A stretch of DNA of 64,000 bases, from contig CM037843.1 of NCBI GenBank assembly GCA_021234535.1, forward strand, positions 2,188,820-2,252,819, read 5' to 3'. The DNA comes from Stichopus chloronotus (lineage: Eukaryota; Echinodermata; Holothuroidea; Aspidochirotida; Stichopodidae). Under the pieces are notes generated by a model that saw nothing but the letters and a program-made list of their open reading frames with translations, was not told the origin of the DNA and ran no database searches. Of this stretch, positions 49,501 through 64,000 are shown piece by piece. How positions within the stretch are numbered: the stretch's first letter is position 1; every line of letters begins with the position of its first letter. Position numbers and translations under genes: made by a program.

Positions 49501-52240
49501 AAGAGAAATATTCCTTTATTAAAGTAACCTAGTAGCTTCTCCGTACATCTGGAAGATGGGGAGAATCCTTTAAAACCCAGAAAACACTGAAACCGGAGGG
49601 GGTACATGGGACTCGAGAAGAAATTGGGATGAGGTCAGTAAAACAATTTTCGTGAATAGTAATAACAGGGTAAATAAAAAATAAACAAATATATAAAACA
49701 GAGCATACTTTCAAGATGCGCTTCTGTGTAGCCCCACAAGTTGCATGCATATCGTCAAATGTGACATGTAGATACAACATTAATGAAAAATGAGGGTAAA
49801 GTAACTAAAAATCAAATAAAAAAGCAAACAATAAGATCTTTGAAAGGGAATAGTGATATTGTTTGAGTGTGTGGGTGTGTGAGTATGTTGTAGTGTCTTA
49901 TTGTCAGTGTTTGGCTACGTTCATCGACCTGGGGCAAATCTCCAATGTCACAGTGATATTTATTTTTTCTGTCTTACCTCGTTCTTCATTTCTTCTTCTT
50001 TTTTTTCATTGATTTCTGTTGAAGTTTCCCTGTTTATATTACCGCAAATCTTGAGTCAGCACATTCCCGGAGGATGCTGAATTTAGAGTAAATAAGCCAG
50101 GTCTACATGGGACCTTTTGATTTATTTGCTGTATTCCTTTTAATGCTTTAATAATGATGGTGAAAACCCCTAAGATTGAAAATGGTCGTGTTTAAGCTGA
50201 GCACGCTCCCCTGAACTTTGCCTGTTCGCTACATGTAACATTCAATGGCTTCACCTCGCCGGAGTATTAGCAATACGATATACCCGTGTTTGAAGCGCGA
50301 ATGGCCTGAGCGGTGATTTGCATTTGCATTTGAAGATTCTTCGCGAGACGCCATCAGCGATTTAAAATTTGATCGTCGTAAAGCAAGGAATATTTACAAT
50401 TTTAGCTTACCCGAGGAAGAAAAAAAAACGACGTAATTGCAAAGAATCTCGTAGTTCTCTTTATGACATTTAAAAAAGTCACCGGTGCTTTTGAGAAGAG
50501 AGAGTTAGCAGTAAAAAGAATATATTCACCACAATTTTTGAAGCATCAAGAATTATTTAATTTGTTTTGTATTACATTGGTCGTAAATTAAGATATATGT
50601 CAAGATATAGAAGCAAACTTCAGACTGAAGTACGACAATAACAATGTATTGATTTCATATTAGAGGTATTGTGACCATATCTTGTTTGCTAGCCAAAATC
50701 ACAGCCTCGCCAATAACTGTTAGAATTAATGAAAATTGGTCAGTGAATAGGTTAGTTAAGACAGTCATTTACACCGTAGCACATCAAGAATAAGCGCAGA
50801 AATATGGTTTACACAAAATGGGGATAGGTAAATTGCTAAGTAAACTTAACATTGTACTTGAGTAAAATGAGACATATTTAGCAGAAAATTGAAGCTGGCT
50901 TTCATTTGAGGTTATGTATGAAGCTTGAATGTATTCGGTGGGATGTGACAATAGTAATCGAACATAATTTATGTTAGTTGTAGTGACCCTGATGGATACT
51001 GACTTGATTCACATCGATGCAGGGGCATAATTTAAAATGACTCAGACAATGTAAATGAATTTAAAGAGTCATTAGGAAATATTTGCACACTTTCTTTCAT
51101 CTCATGCAAGTACCACATTGTAGTCTTCTTCAAGAGGGTCTGCATGTGGGAAATGATATATCAAACAAAATTATATGTAAAGGGCGTATAGGGTGATAAC
51201 AGATAAAAACATTTGCTAACGAAAGTCTTTGTGTTTTATACGACTTCCATCTCACGTACAAATCCTGAATTGCGATACAGCAACACATTGCTGAATAATT
51301 TCTTTCTCAAGCCCCAGGTAAATTATCATGTGTTTTGAAATGTAAATATGGTATTCTGGTGTGTATATAACATCCACGCGAACAGACAAACCAGTCTACT
51401 GTATAAGGTACGGCAATGTCGACAAACCACTTAGTTGCTGACTAAGGATGTATGGTCACAGTCCATAACTTCATCTGTTTAAAGGAGCAGGTGTCTACAC
51501 AGTGGACCAACTATATATAAAGGGGTCTTATAGTTTAGCCTGAGGTGCAAAATGGCGAAAACCACAGAGGGTTCGGAATAGGTGAACCAATAAACACGTT
51601 CAACCATAGGGAAAACACCCTATCGTTATTTATATTAGTTTAACCCACCCAACGCCATCCCATCCCATCCCACCCCCACCCCCCCCCCCCGCCTTTTATC
51701 ACATTGTTTACATGTCTGTTCCTTTTGTGTTGTTTTTAGTGTTAAAGGTTTACGCATTTTCATGAGCCTTTACCTGAGTACTATATATTATTACAGCATT
51801 CCCTGGGTATACTCTGTGGGAGCACAGTATATAAAAATTAAAGTTAACTTGAAACAGCGCCACGTGGCTTTGGGGCAATAGACGATCCAATAAAGTTTAC
51901 CGTGAAAGAAATACGATTTAAAAATATCAAGATTGTGGTTACTTTCCCCTTGGAAGGTTCAAACATTAGTCCCAGATTCTGTTTGAAATCAGACCCCTAG
52001 TGTGGTTGATATATAGTCGTGAATATGAAACTTTGTCGTCGACACCAGTGATAGATAGACTTCCTTGTATAGATTTATATATACCCGTGTTGATGGATGA
52101 GAAATATTAGAGAAAAAGCATTGCTTTAAGCTGAGTGCAGATCGATGCAATGATAAGCTATTAGTAACTCCCTACCATAACAAAATGTCACCGTCTTTGG
52201 GTCAAACACAGTCAATATACAAGACCACTCCAAACATATG
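46510..52240. other. AT-rich DNA upstream of the receptor exon, no recognised gene
   Basis: Expected to be part of the receptor gene's upstream intron, or its 5' region. I searched for TM1-TM3 signatures on the plus strand and found none. A small 9-bp inverted repeat (ATGGGTGAT...ATCACCCAT) lies at 46776-46820. C-rich runs occur at 51666-51690. Confidence 0.4.
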
Positions 52241-52261
52241 AATTTTTGATATTAGCTGTGC

Positions 52262-52412
52262 ATGTTTGCTGCGACGATGATGGTGAAGATGGTGATGATT
52301 ATGATTATGATGATGGAGATGAAGATGATTATGACAAGGATGATGATAGTAATGATCACGGTGATGACGATGATGCTTGTGATGATGATGGTGAATGTGA
52401 TTATGGTGATAG

Positions 52413-52489
<77 letters not shown>

Positions 52490-52490
52490 A
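52262..52490. repeat. GAT microsatellite just upstream of the receptor acceptor
   Basis: A diverged GAT region (52275-52417) passes into a nearly pure run of GAT triplets (about 52418-52488), ending roughly 75 bp before the 3' splice site at 52563. The pure core suggests recent expansion. Confidence 0.9.
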
Positions 52491-52563
52491 TGATGTCGTT
52501 CACGGTGACGATGATAAACTACATTGTTTTTTAATTGGATGTTTCATTGTTTATATTTTGCAG

Positions 52564-52939
52564 GTATCTAGTGATCGTCCATCCTCTTAAATCCCGTAAT
52601 TTTAATACGAAAGCAAGAGCCACGAGGAACCTGATCATCATTTGGACGATTCCATTTCTGATCTTCCTGCCGTATTTTTATCCCTTCGAAGTAACCACTT
52701 TCACCCTTATCGGTGACTATGGAGTAATCAAACGGCTCGTCTGCCAACACAAACTAGTGTTTCTGTCCAAGACTTTCGACAGCCTGTATCGAATTTTCCA
52801 ATTCTTTATCATCTTTGTGATTCCTGTGGGACTGTTGTGCTTCACTTGCGGTAGTATCGCAAGAAGGTTACTACATTACACCGATGATGATAAAATGCTC
52901 AAGAATTCGGTAAAGAAAGAAGAAAAGGGAAGGAGAAGG
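52564..52939 (+). CDS. Class A peptide-type GPCR, exon for ICL2-TM4-TM5-ICL3
   Basis: The exon encodes a seven-transmembrane receptor segment acting at the plasma membrane through G proteins. An acceptor (ATATTTTGCAG) ends at 52563; the exon starts in phase 2, giving R/Y then LVIVHPL, the consensus that follows the (D/E)R of TM3. TM4 (NLIIIWTIPFLIFLPYF, about residues 19-35), an ECL2 cysteine (RLVCQHK), and TM5 with its proline (FFIIFVIPVGLLCF) follow. ICL3 is basic and acidic (DDDK, KKEEKGRRR) and ends at donor AGG|GTAAGG (52940) in phase 0. The frame runs past the donor to a stop at 53041, so donor choice rests on GTAAGG and on the next exon starting VAKMVL. Neuropeptide receptor (TRH-, trissin- or galanin-receptor-like) is likely; the ligand class is not determined. 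TM1-3 are missing from the annotation. Confidence 0.8.
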
Positions 52940-54573
52940 GTAAGGAGCTTTTTTATTAACATCTATAAAACTGCTAAAAAAAACAACGTCCTTTTCCCCA
53001 GTTATACCTCCTGCTTAAAACAATCCAATGCTACATCTTAGCCCCCACGGGCCTACCTCCTCCTGTTGATTGGGCGGTACCAGTAACAGTTAAACACCAT
53101 CTAAACGTGGGTGAGCTTCCTTGGTACCTGTGTTTGGAGTGGAGGAGGGAAAGTGGGATGATTAAAAAAAGAAGAAAAAAGAAAAATTAATTACGAGACA
53201 TCTATACACTCGTTCTTCACAGATCTCACCCTCCCATCTCCGTTTCCTTGGTCAGGAATGGCATAACTTGCTACAATGTAATGAGATTTGTAATAATAGT
53301 CCTCCCACATTCCTGCTATATATGCGTGTGCTAAATTGCGTTGTGTTCTTGTAATACAATGTACCCGTTCAAATTATTTATATCTATTTTTTTTTGTCTT
53401 TATTATATTCGACACTATTATATGTGTCTCCTTTCAGTCCCTTCTTTCCCATGTCTCACGCCGTTGGTGTACATTTTCATTCTCATCATCATCATCATCA
53501 ATTGCCCTCTTTGGTATCAACTGGCTAGAGTCTATTACAGCTAATTCAATTCACTTGGAGTAATTTTGTAAACTTATTTCGAGCTCTCAGTCTCTTTCTT
53601 TTTCTTTCTTTTATTTTTGTTATTTCTCTTTCGTCCATAGATGTAACATTGATTTTCGTCTTTTGTTTCCTCGCCTTCCTTGCTTTTTTTCATTTCTTTC
53701 CTTTTAGTTCCTTCCATTTTTACCGTGAGTGATCGGCACATGCGCACACGAATACTTGCCATGCGATGTAATCGTGTCAATCTCTTCCTATGTAGTATCT
53801 CTCTTTTTCTGAAGTCGACACAATTTCTTTTTTTTTTCCACTGTTTCTTTTTGTTGCCGTTTCCTCCTAATCTTGTTGTCTATTTATCTATTTTTTTTTG
53901 CTTTACTTATGCAGTCTCGAACTCGTTGCGAGTAAATGGTGAAAAACTTGGCATCATCTGTACTTTGACAGCTGTACATACAAAAAGGCTGAACATTGAC
54001 GTCTTGTCGTTTGGTGTTTATACTACCGTCCTAGAATCTTCACCTTCGATTAAGTTTTGCTTTCTAAGACGGAGTTCAAGTCACAGATTAAGATTGATGT
54101 GAGGTGGATTCGTCAAAGAGATATCTTATCTTGATAGTTATGATGAAGATCTTTCAATCTCTCAACAATGTGCTACCGCTCTTGAATTGTATACCGTACT
54201 GAATGACCGGTTTAATCTGACATGATACCTGCAGCAGAAAACTAGTTTCCCTCTCCTTCCTACCGGTTTCTTTTTTTTTTTTTTTGCTTTTAGTAAAAAA
54301 AATGGGCTGTTTTAGTAGATTCTTACCATTTTGTTTCTTCTTCATTCATAAGACAGCCCACCTGCTGAATAACTGACAAACAAATATTTTACCAGAGCTG
54401 TCCCACATTTCACTGGAACATGGTTAAAGTTTAAACATGAAATCCTCGATTTAATGTCAACCTCTCTCCTAAACACGATAAAATAAAAGTCATTTATTTA
54501 CTGATAAGTACATAACAACTAACGTACCTGGAGATCTAAACTCAACATCGAAGGAGAATTCACACACACACAG

Positions 54574-54575
<2 letters not shown>

Positions 54576-54668
<93 letters not shown>

Positions 54669-54690
54669 TATATAGATATATATATATATA
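54576..54690. repeat. TA dinucleotide microsatellite
   Basis: About 57 TA units with two TAGATA interruptions near the 3' end. Long AT palindrome, prone to slippage and cruciform formation. Confidence 0.95.
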
Positions 54691-54985
54691 CAGTAGCAGT
54701 AGTAGTGATAGCAGGCTCGTAGTAATAACAGCAGAAGTGGTAGTGTAGCAGTAGCACCATTAGTAGTGGTAATAGTAATAGAAGAAACGGTAACAATAGT
54801 ATAGTTTTGGTAGTAGCAGTAACAGTAATATTAGAAGTAGTAGAGGTGGAAGTAGTATATTTACTAGCAATAGTAGCAGTAGCCACATAGTAGTAGTAGT
54901 GGTAACTATATGGTAGAAGCAGTAACTAGTTGTAGTAACCAATAGTAGCAGCAATCAGTATCAGCAGTAGCAGACTACTCTTGTG
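54691..54985. repeat. Diverged CAGTAG/AGT triplet array
   Basis: Imperfect AGT/CAG/TAG triplets directly abut the TA tract. The array is open on the minus strand as Leu/Thr/Tyr-rich frames, which are artefacts. Confidence 0.85.
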
Positions 54986-56814
54986 ATAGCAGTGTATACT
55001 CATCGTTCTTTTAACATAAATTTAGTTCGTTATGTGACCATTGTATGGGAAAGACGTGACTTACCCCTGAACACTGCCCCCGCCCTCCGTCATAAGCTAT
55101 CGACTTAAGTAAATAGTCGCTGTTATCTCAGATACTGTAACACGATATTCCCATAGACTCAAAAACAGTGTTAACCAAGCACGTACACTTTTTGCTGACA
55201 ACATCTCTAATAGTCATGAGCACTCTTACATGATATATTTGTCAGCATTAGATCAGCAGCCTCTTCCTTAATCCTCTAGGGTAAACTTTTTTAATCACTC
55301 TTGTCTTCATTTGATGCCATACTGGATCACCTCCCAGTGTATACACATAGCGTAATGATACGAGATTATTGCCTCCTTATGGAATCTGGTTAACGTCATT
55401 CCAAAGGTTACTTACAGCGAATCACCCTACGAATTTTTCAGACGTATAATTTTCTTATTAGTAACTGTTCATCTGGATAATTTCTAGACACAAATGTTTA
55501 TCAAATTATCATGAGGTATCTGAAGTCAGTTGCATCTCAATTAGGCACAGGCTGAAAGGATGAGGATGATGGGTAATTATAATACCGCCCTCTCTCTCCT
55601 CTAAATTGAAAAGTTTTCTGATATGTCTTTGTGTTTAATAATTACCTCATGTAAATTGCAGAACACAAAGTTTATAAATCATTAAATCATTACTTTGGAC
55701 AACTTCGTAACACAACTCTACTCTATTAGAGGCAGCGCATTCCATACTAGCAATTCCCACCCCTCATCTTCTTTTTCATTCCTTATATTCTTTCAACTCT
55801 TTCATCGTAAGCAACGTTGGTTTAAGTGATGTTAAATTTAATAAGCGATTGTCTATACGGTAGACTCGGTAGTTAAACCCGCGACTACCGGGCATTTATA
55901 GCTCATTTTAAAAAGGAATAAAATGGAAAAAAAGTAGACAAACCATTAAAAGTGTGAGGAAGAATTAGATTGGCAATAACTCCTCATTAAGGCTACCACC
56001 TGGCATTGACATAAACCGTCATTCTTTATGTTCATCGTCTGGAGACGAATCAGTCACTGGTGTGCGTGCAGTGAAACTTGTAATAAAGTCACTCTTAAAG
56101 TAAGTTGATAAAATATGATACCTTTCAAAAAGTTAAACGGGTAAAAGGAAAACAAAAAATGTACATTAGAAAAATAAACAGATGAATTCAGTTGGGGCTT
56201 AGGGGTTAGGGTTGACAATGAGCTAAGAAGACATTATGTATGGCCTTGTGGTACTGTTTAAATTCAGTTCAAAATGATAAAGTTCATATCAATGGTGGAC
56301 GCACACGAATGCCCTCACCCCCTCCCCACTGCCATTACGGAATCAATCAAAGCACCTAATACCCTATTTGAGAGCGAACACAAGCAATTCAAGGCTGAGA
56401 CTTTGACTAAGTTAAAGAAAGCTAGTTAAAAAAATATTCGTCGTGGCGCTACAACTTATTAAATCGTTTTAGGGCTGATTATTTGGTGAAGAGGAGTTTG
56501 TTACAGCAAAGAAAACGATTTAAATTTTTCGTTGCACGCCGTGATTTCTTAATCTGTTAATACTTTTTGAAAATACAAACGTAAATAAGTACATTCCGAG
56601 TCATTTTTGCCATACGTTGTTGTTACGGATAAGAAACACTTTGAAATTTTAATGCCTTTGTATGGGGAGAATCAAGCTCCTTGTTTAAGATGAAAGTGAT
56701 TTTAAGACGAATGATCAAACATCATACCCGCATGGAACAGTCGTCATTTAACAACGATCGTTTCATGGTGACTTTTATCACTTTATTCTCAGCAGCAAAT
56801 GATCACTGTGCTGA

Positions 56815-56935
56815 TCTCGAGTCAGTGACGTCAGTGATGTCAGTGATGCTCAGTGATTGTAATGTCGGTGATGCTCAGTGATGTGAGTGATGGTCAGTGA
56901 TGGTAATCTCAGTCATGGTCAGTGATGTACGTCAA
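56815..56935. repeat. GTCAGTGATG tandem array containing a CRE palindrome
   Basis: About ten diverged copies of a 10-bp unit GTCAGTGATG (variants GCTCAGTGAT, GGTCAGTGAT). The first units form TGACGTCA (56826-56833), the full CREB-type site. It lies in the receptor intron. Regulatory use is inference. Confidence 0.65.
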
Positions 56936-58918
56936 ATTTCAAAGTCAATTTTGTCAGCAATCTGATAAGTCAATTCCACTTAATTCTTAGGTCAATGACT
57001 GCGCAAATCACATCAATGATGACGACTGGCTCTATTGCATTTTATCGACAACTGCTACGACATTGTGATAAATGTACTTTAAATCTGACCAACCGGAAAG
57101 GGAAAATGGTGCATGGTTTGAGTATGAATGAATACCCACTGAAGTATGTTACTACTGTTCCAGAGGGGGAAGGGGGTGATAGTCAATTTGAACTTTTTAT
57201 GTTAGTCTCAACGCTTTCTCAGTATATCAAGGTAAAATTAAATTATACCGTGGCTGTAAAGAAACATTATTATTGTGATGTCTTTATTATCGTTTTCTTC
57301 TGTTCCCCACATATGTGCGTGTGTGTGTATGTGGGTGTGTATGTGTGTGTTTTATAGCGAGCTGAAATTAGAATATATCTATTTGTATTTCGATTTTGAT
57401 CGTTTGAGAATGGGGTGTATTATTGCCCTATGTGAACATCTGTGGAGCTAAAAGTAATTTGACAAGTCAATTTGGAATGCCTGAAGTGACAGTATTTCGT
57501 CATGGTTAGTATACCTCATTAAAGAGGAAATCAGGGTTTGACTGAGAAAATTCACCTTTAGTTGATTTTTATTTCTAAACTGATTGTTCACAGAAACATA
57601 GAGACGTTGGGAAAGTGTTTGAGGGTAAGAAACGGTAATTATTGCGTTAATTACTGTTGAATAAGAACTCTTAATGTTTGTCGGGTACAAAAAATAAATG
57701 TTCATGTACAAGACAACACAACCTCCTCTATACGATGACCAATCACAGCGTAAGACTGAGATGACATTTATGAATAAACATAACCGAATGTTTACGGTTC
57801 CCATGCTGTACGTCTTCGCGAAAGGAAATTACTCGTATATGCAAACCATACAGCTGTTCACTCACGTCGCGACTTCGATTTTTTTGTTTACTGTTCTAAA
57901 TAGGAAGCCCCACCTCCTCATACCATGAAAATGCGATAGTATTGAATATTCATATTTGATTCGATAAATATGCATGTTACAGACTTTTGGAGTTCTCCAC
58001 CAACTTTTTGCGAATTTGACTAGTTTATCGAAATTGTCCACATGTTTTGAGATAATCTTGATCATGTTTGTTAGGTATAGCTCATTGTACAATACCGGTG
58101 GGCAATTGCAGTGAAATTAATTGTGAAAATAAACCCTGATTTCCCCTTGGAAAAAACCTACAAGATAAGCATACTAAAAGTACAAACAGATGTCTACATA
58201 GTAATGAAAACGTATTACAACTGTGGCCATAAAGGAGGACATAGCATCTAGATCTCACAATAATAGCACAATGCTCACAATCCACTATATATGTCATTTT
58301 TTGTTTGTTTCTTATTTTCCTGTTGTTATTATTATACTTATGCTTTATTTCAAATGACTATACAAGAAATTTCACCAACAAGGGCATTGACGCAAACGAA
58401 TCTGTTTAACAGAAATAAATAAAAAAGTATGGCGACAGAGTGACTTAAATTTGTGATGAATAAGTAAAACATAAAGTCATTGAACTCGAGCACATGGTGT
58501 AATAGGATAAACAATAACATATGTAAGACATTTTATTTTGTTTATTTTCCTTCCTTGACAGAATGGGCCGCAGGTGCATTTTCAAACAAATCAAATCGAA
58601 TTAGGCAATAAAGCAAATCTAGTATCCTATACGTGTTGCACGTAAATGTAACCGCGACAGTGAGATTTGAAGTTACGAGAATTAATTTGCAAATTTACGA
58701 GTTGTGATTACAGACCTAATTGAGAGGAAGTCTACAAATTTTGAATCATTGAATGAGGCAAAAATACAGAAATGATGCAACCAATAATCGTAAAACAGAA
58801 GAACGGATATCAATATCCATAAACTTCTCTTCCCCGTTATCAGTAATTGCGAAATTACAAAATGACAGTATTTTGTTGCTAATCTTGTGAACTAATGTTT
58901 CTTTCATTTTTTTTGCAG

Positions 58919-59698
58919 GTGGCTAAGATGGTGCTTGTTGTCGTTTTTGCCTTCACCTTTTGCTGGCTTCCTCATTATATCGTCACTATGATCGCTGGCT
59001 TTACCAGGCTGCTTCATGTCGCTAATTTCATTTTCGTTCAAGTTCTGGTGTACACCTGCGGATTCATGAACTCATGTATGAATCCCATCATTTACGCCCT
59101 TATGTCCCGAGCTTTCAGGAAGGGCTTCTGGGGAATCTTGACCACCTGTTGCCCCCGTTACCGCTATCTAGTCGGGGGAAAGTCCCAAAGACGCGATCCG
59201 GGCCACCAGAGCACGAGCGCCGTATCGGAGGGGGTGAGCAACACGACCAACCACCAAGGCCGAAGAAAGCCGTTTGTCAGGGCGGAGATGACTCAAGTCA
59301 CGGGAGCCTCATCGGACGCCGATGACGACATTTGCCTCAAAAAAATGCACAATCGAGTAAACAACGATTACGTGAACAGCAGAAACGGAAGAACGACTGA
59401 AATTGAGGATAACACCGAAAAACGACAGAGGTTATTAAACAACTTACTGGACGATGCTGACGACAAAAAAGATGACGGCAAGTACGACCCCGATCCTCCT
59501 ACTGAAATTATTAAAGACAATTCAGACGACAGAGGTACCCCAAACCAAGAAAAGCTCTCTCCTGTAACGCCGGTGAATGGAAACATGACGTCATCCCAAA
59601 GCGAAGGAGATGCACTCATAGCTTCTCCGCCCCTTTCTCCTACCAGTCAAGTCTCTATGTCACCCCCAGGTCACTTTGAAACACAGCCTCTACTGTAG
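58919..59698 (+). CDS. Class A peptide-type GPCR, last exon (TM6, TM7, C-terminal tail)
   Basis: 259 codons after the acceptor TTTTTTTTGCAG. TM6 carries the CWLP toggle motif (residues 15-18 of the exon). TM7 ends NPIIY (55-59). Helix 8 (RAFRKGFWGIL) is followed by CC (77-78), a likely palmitoylation site. The long tail of about 180 residues is polar, with acidic patches (DADDD, DDADDKKDD) and many Ser/Thr, as expected for GRK and arrestin sites. It ends ETQPLL, an [DE]xxxL[LI]-type endocytic sorting motif at the extreme C terminus. Joining in phase 0 to the exon at 52564-52939 gives ...GRRR+VAKMVLVVV, a typical ICL3-TM6 boundary. The stop is TAG. Ligand unknown. Confidence 0.88.
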   Translation: MAKMVLVVVFAFTFCWLPHYIVTMIAGFTRLLHVANFIFVQVLVYTCGFMNSCMNPIIYALMSRAFRKGFWGILTTCCPRYRYLVGGKSQRRDPGHQSTSAVSEGVSNTTNHQGRRKPFVRAEMTQVTGASSDADDDICLKKMHNRVNNDYVNSRNGRTTEIEDNTEKRQRLLNNLLDDADDKKDDGKYDPDPPTEIIKDNSDDRGTPNQEKLSPVTPVNGNMTSSQSEGDALIASPPLSPTSQVSMSPPGHFETQPLL

Positions 59699-59850
59699 AG
59701 GGATATATATATATATATATATGGAAATATGGAAAAAGAAAAAAAAAACAGATCTATACTTATTCCTACAGTATAATTTAACAACAATGTGAATACAAAA
59801 TATTTCGAGCGTTCAAATAAACAGCTCTTCGTCAGTTGTACATATGAATG
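59699..59850 (+). other. Receptor 3'UTR and candidate poly(A) signal
   Basis: A short TA run (59703-59721) and an A-rich stretch follow the stop. AATAAA at 59816-59821 could be the cleavage signal of the receptor transcript, about 120 nt after the stop. However, it lies inside a sequence (59780-59850) whose reverse complement, GACGAAGAGCTGTTTATT, continues to CGAAATATTTTG and resembles the 3' part of retroelements such as Penelope-like elements. The signal may therefore derive from a mobile element. Confidence 0.4.
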
Positions 59851-59944
59851 GGAGCAGTCGGAGAAAAGATCGACTGGGACCGTCGTATCTGCTCGGATGA
59901 TAGATTTTTCATTGACAAGGCTATGGAATTAAATGTTCTTTTTT

Positions 59945-60382
59945 TCCTTGACAGAGGCTACCCATAAGAACTTCTTAAAGTGTTTGACCTACCTCGATCG
60001 AATTTACTTTCTTACCGGGCTAAACCACGTTTTGATCGGCTACTCCTTGTGGTCACCCACCACCTGACGTGGACCACCTTCATAAGAAACGTTAAACTAT
60101 CCTGAGGTATCCTCCACTCCGATCCTGATATTGCTGATCTGTTTATGCAACCCCCGTAGTGGCCTACAAACAACCACGGAATCAAAAATCTATTCTGGCT
60201 CGCAAGTAGCTACCCCCGAAAACTGCGCCCCCCCCCCCCCCCCGAGCAATACAAAATGTAATAAGTCACGCTGCCTTGTTTGTAATCAATACTGCACCCA
60301 CCATTCACCATCAACCTTCAGGTCACACCCTACACCATGGTAACTTCAACTGTGACTCACGTTTGTCCCACGCTAAATGTCC
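59945..60382 (+). pseudogene. Penelope-like retroelement fragment, RT C terminus and Cys linker
   Basis: Conceptual translation in shifting frames gives, in the expected order: FLDRGYP (59946-59966); RAKPRFDRLLLVVTHHL after a frameshift (about 60018-60067); PVVAYKQPRN...ILARK (about 60152-60205); [11 protein letters not shown] (about 60262-60294); and NFNCDSR near 60340. The order RGYP, P.VAY..P.N, CxxxxCxxC, then NFxCDS is that of the reverse-transcriptase tail and linker before the GIY-YIG endonuclease in Penelope-like elements. At least three frameshifts or stops and a 16-base C run (60228-60243) show decay. The GIY-YIG domain itself is absent, replaced by a microsatellite. Confidence 0.6.

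Positions 60383-64000
<3,618 letters not shown>

Larger units (their letters stand above)
52940..58918 (+). other. 6-kb intron between TM5 and TM6 exons
   Basis: Donor GTAAGG, acceptor CATTTTTTTTGCAG, phase 0. It contains pyrimidine-rich tracts (53370-53700), a 115-bp TA run with adjoining CAGTAG array (54576-54985), a GTCAGTGATG array with a CRE palindrome (about 56815-56935) and a GT tract (57310-57350). Open frames inside it (for example 57448-57804 minus) show no recognised motif. Confidence 0.7.

Noticed and set aside
54560..54954. Tyr/Ile- and Leu/Thr-rich minus-strand frames
   Set aside because: Translations of the TA and AGT microsatellites.
56190..56215. GGGTTAGGGTTG as an interstitial telomere
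   Set aside because: Only about two units; chance is sufficient.

Overview
This window looks like nuclear DNA of a marine invertebrate deuterostome. An echinoderm is my best guess, mainly from the dense AGGCCTA-type words, the long AT-rich introns and the mix of repeats; the species cannot be fixed from the sequence. Coding density is very low. I support two host genes, each partial, and one large decayed mobile-element-like gene. Everything else is intron, intergenic DNA, microsatellites and repeat remnants. All coordinates, splice sites and repeat counts were read by eye.

Left part (about 1-24 kb), minus strand. Two exons of a SET-domain protein lysine methyltransferase resembling the KMT5A/SETD8 group lie at 23407-23536 and 1133-1283. 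They join in phase across a 22-kb intron; the rest of the gene lies outside the window or is not detectable. Inside that intron, on the same strand, is a roughly 6.4-kb coding block: a protein kinase domain followed by a papain-like cysteine protease domain (10807-12589), then a MULE-like DDE transposase with a SWIM zinc finger (6232-9247). A phase-compatible GT-AG intron (9248-10806) would fuse the two halves into one kinase-protease-transposase protein of about 1600 residues. The copy carries one frameshift and three in-frame stops (TAG, TGA, TAA), so it reads as a recently decayed member of a larger family. This is the most unusual content of the window.

Middle part (about 24-52 kb). No convincing gene was found. 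It holds three CTAACGTTAG palindromes, a short inverted-repeat transposon (MITE, about 30.84-31.02 kb), hairpins, diverged GAT repeats, and many poly-C or poly-G runs that are not matched in the first 28 kb.

Right part (about 52-64 kb), plus strand. Two exons (52564-52939 and 58919-59698) encode TM4 to the C terminus of a class A (rhodopsin-like) peptide-type GPCR. The intron before the first exon splits the DRY motif at the end of TM3. The exons for TM1-3 were not found. Just downstream lies a decayed Penelope-like retroelement fragment, cut off at the start of its expected GIY-YIG domain by a composite GTAT/TA microsatellite (60383-60618). No gene was recognised from 60.6 kb to the end.
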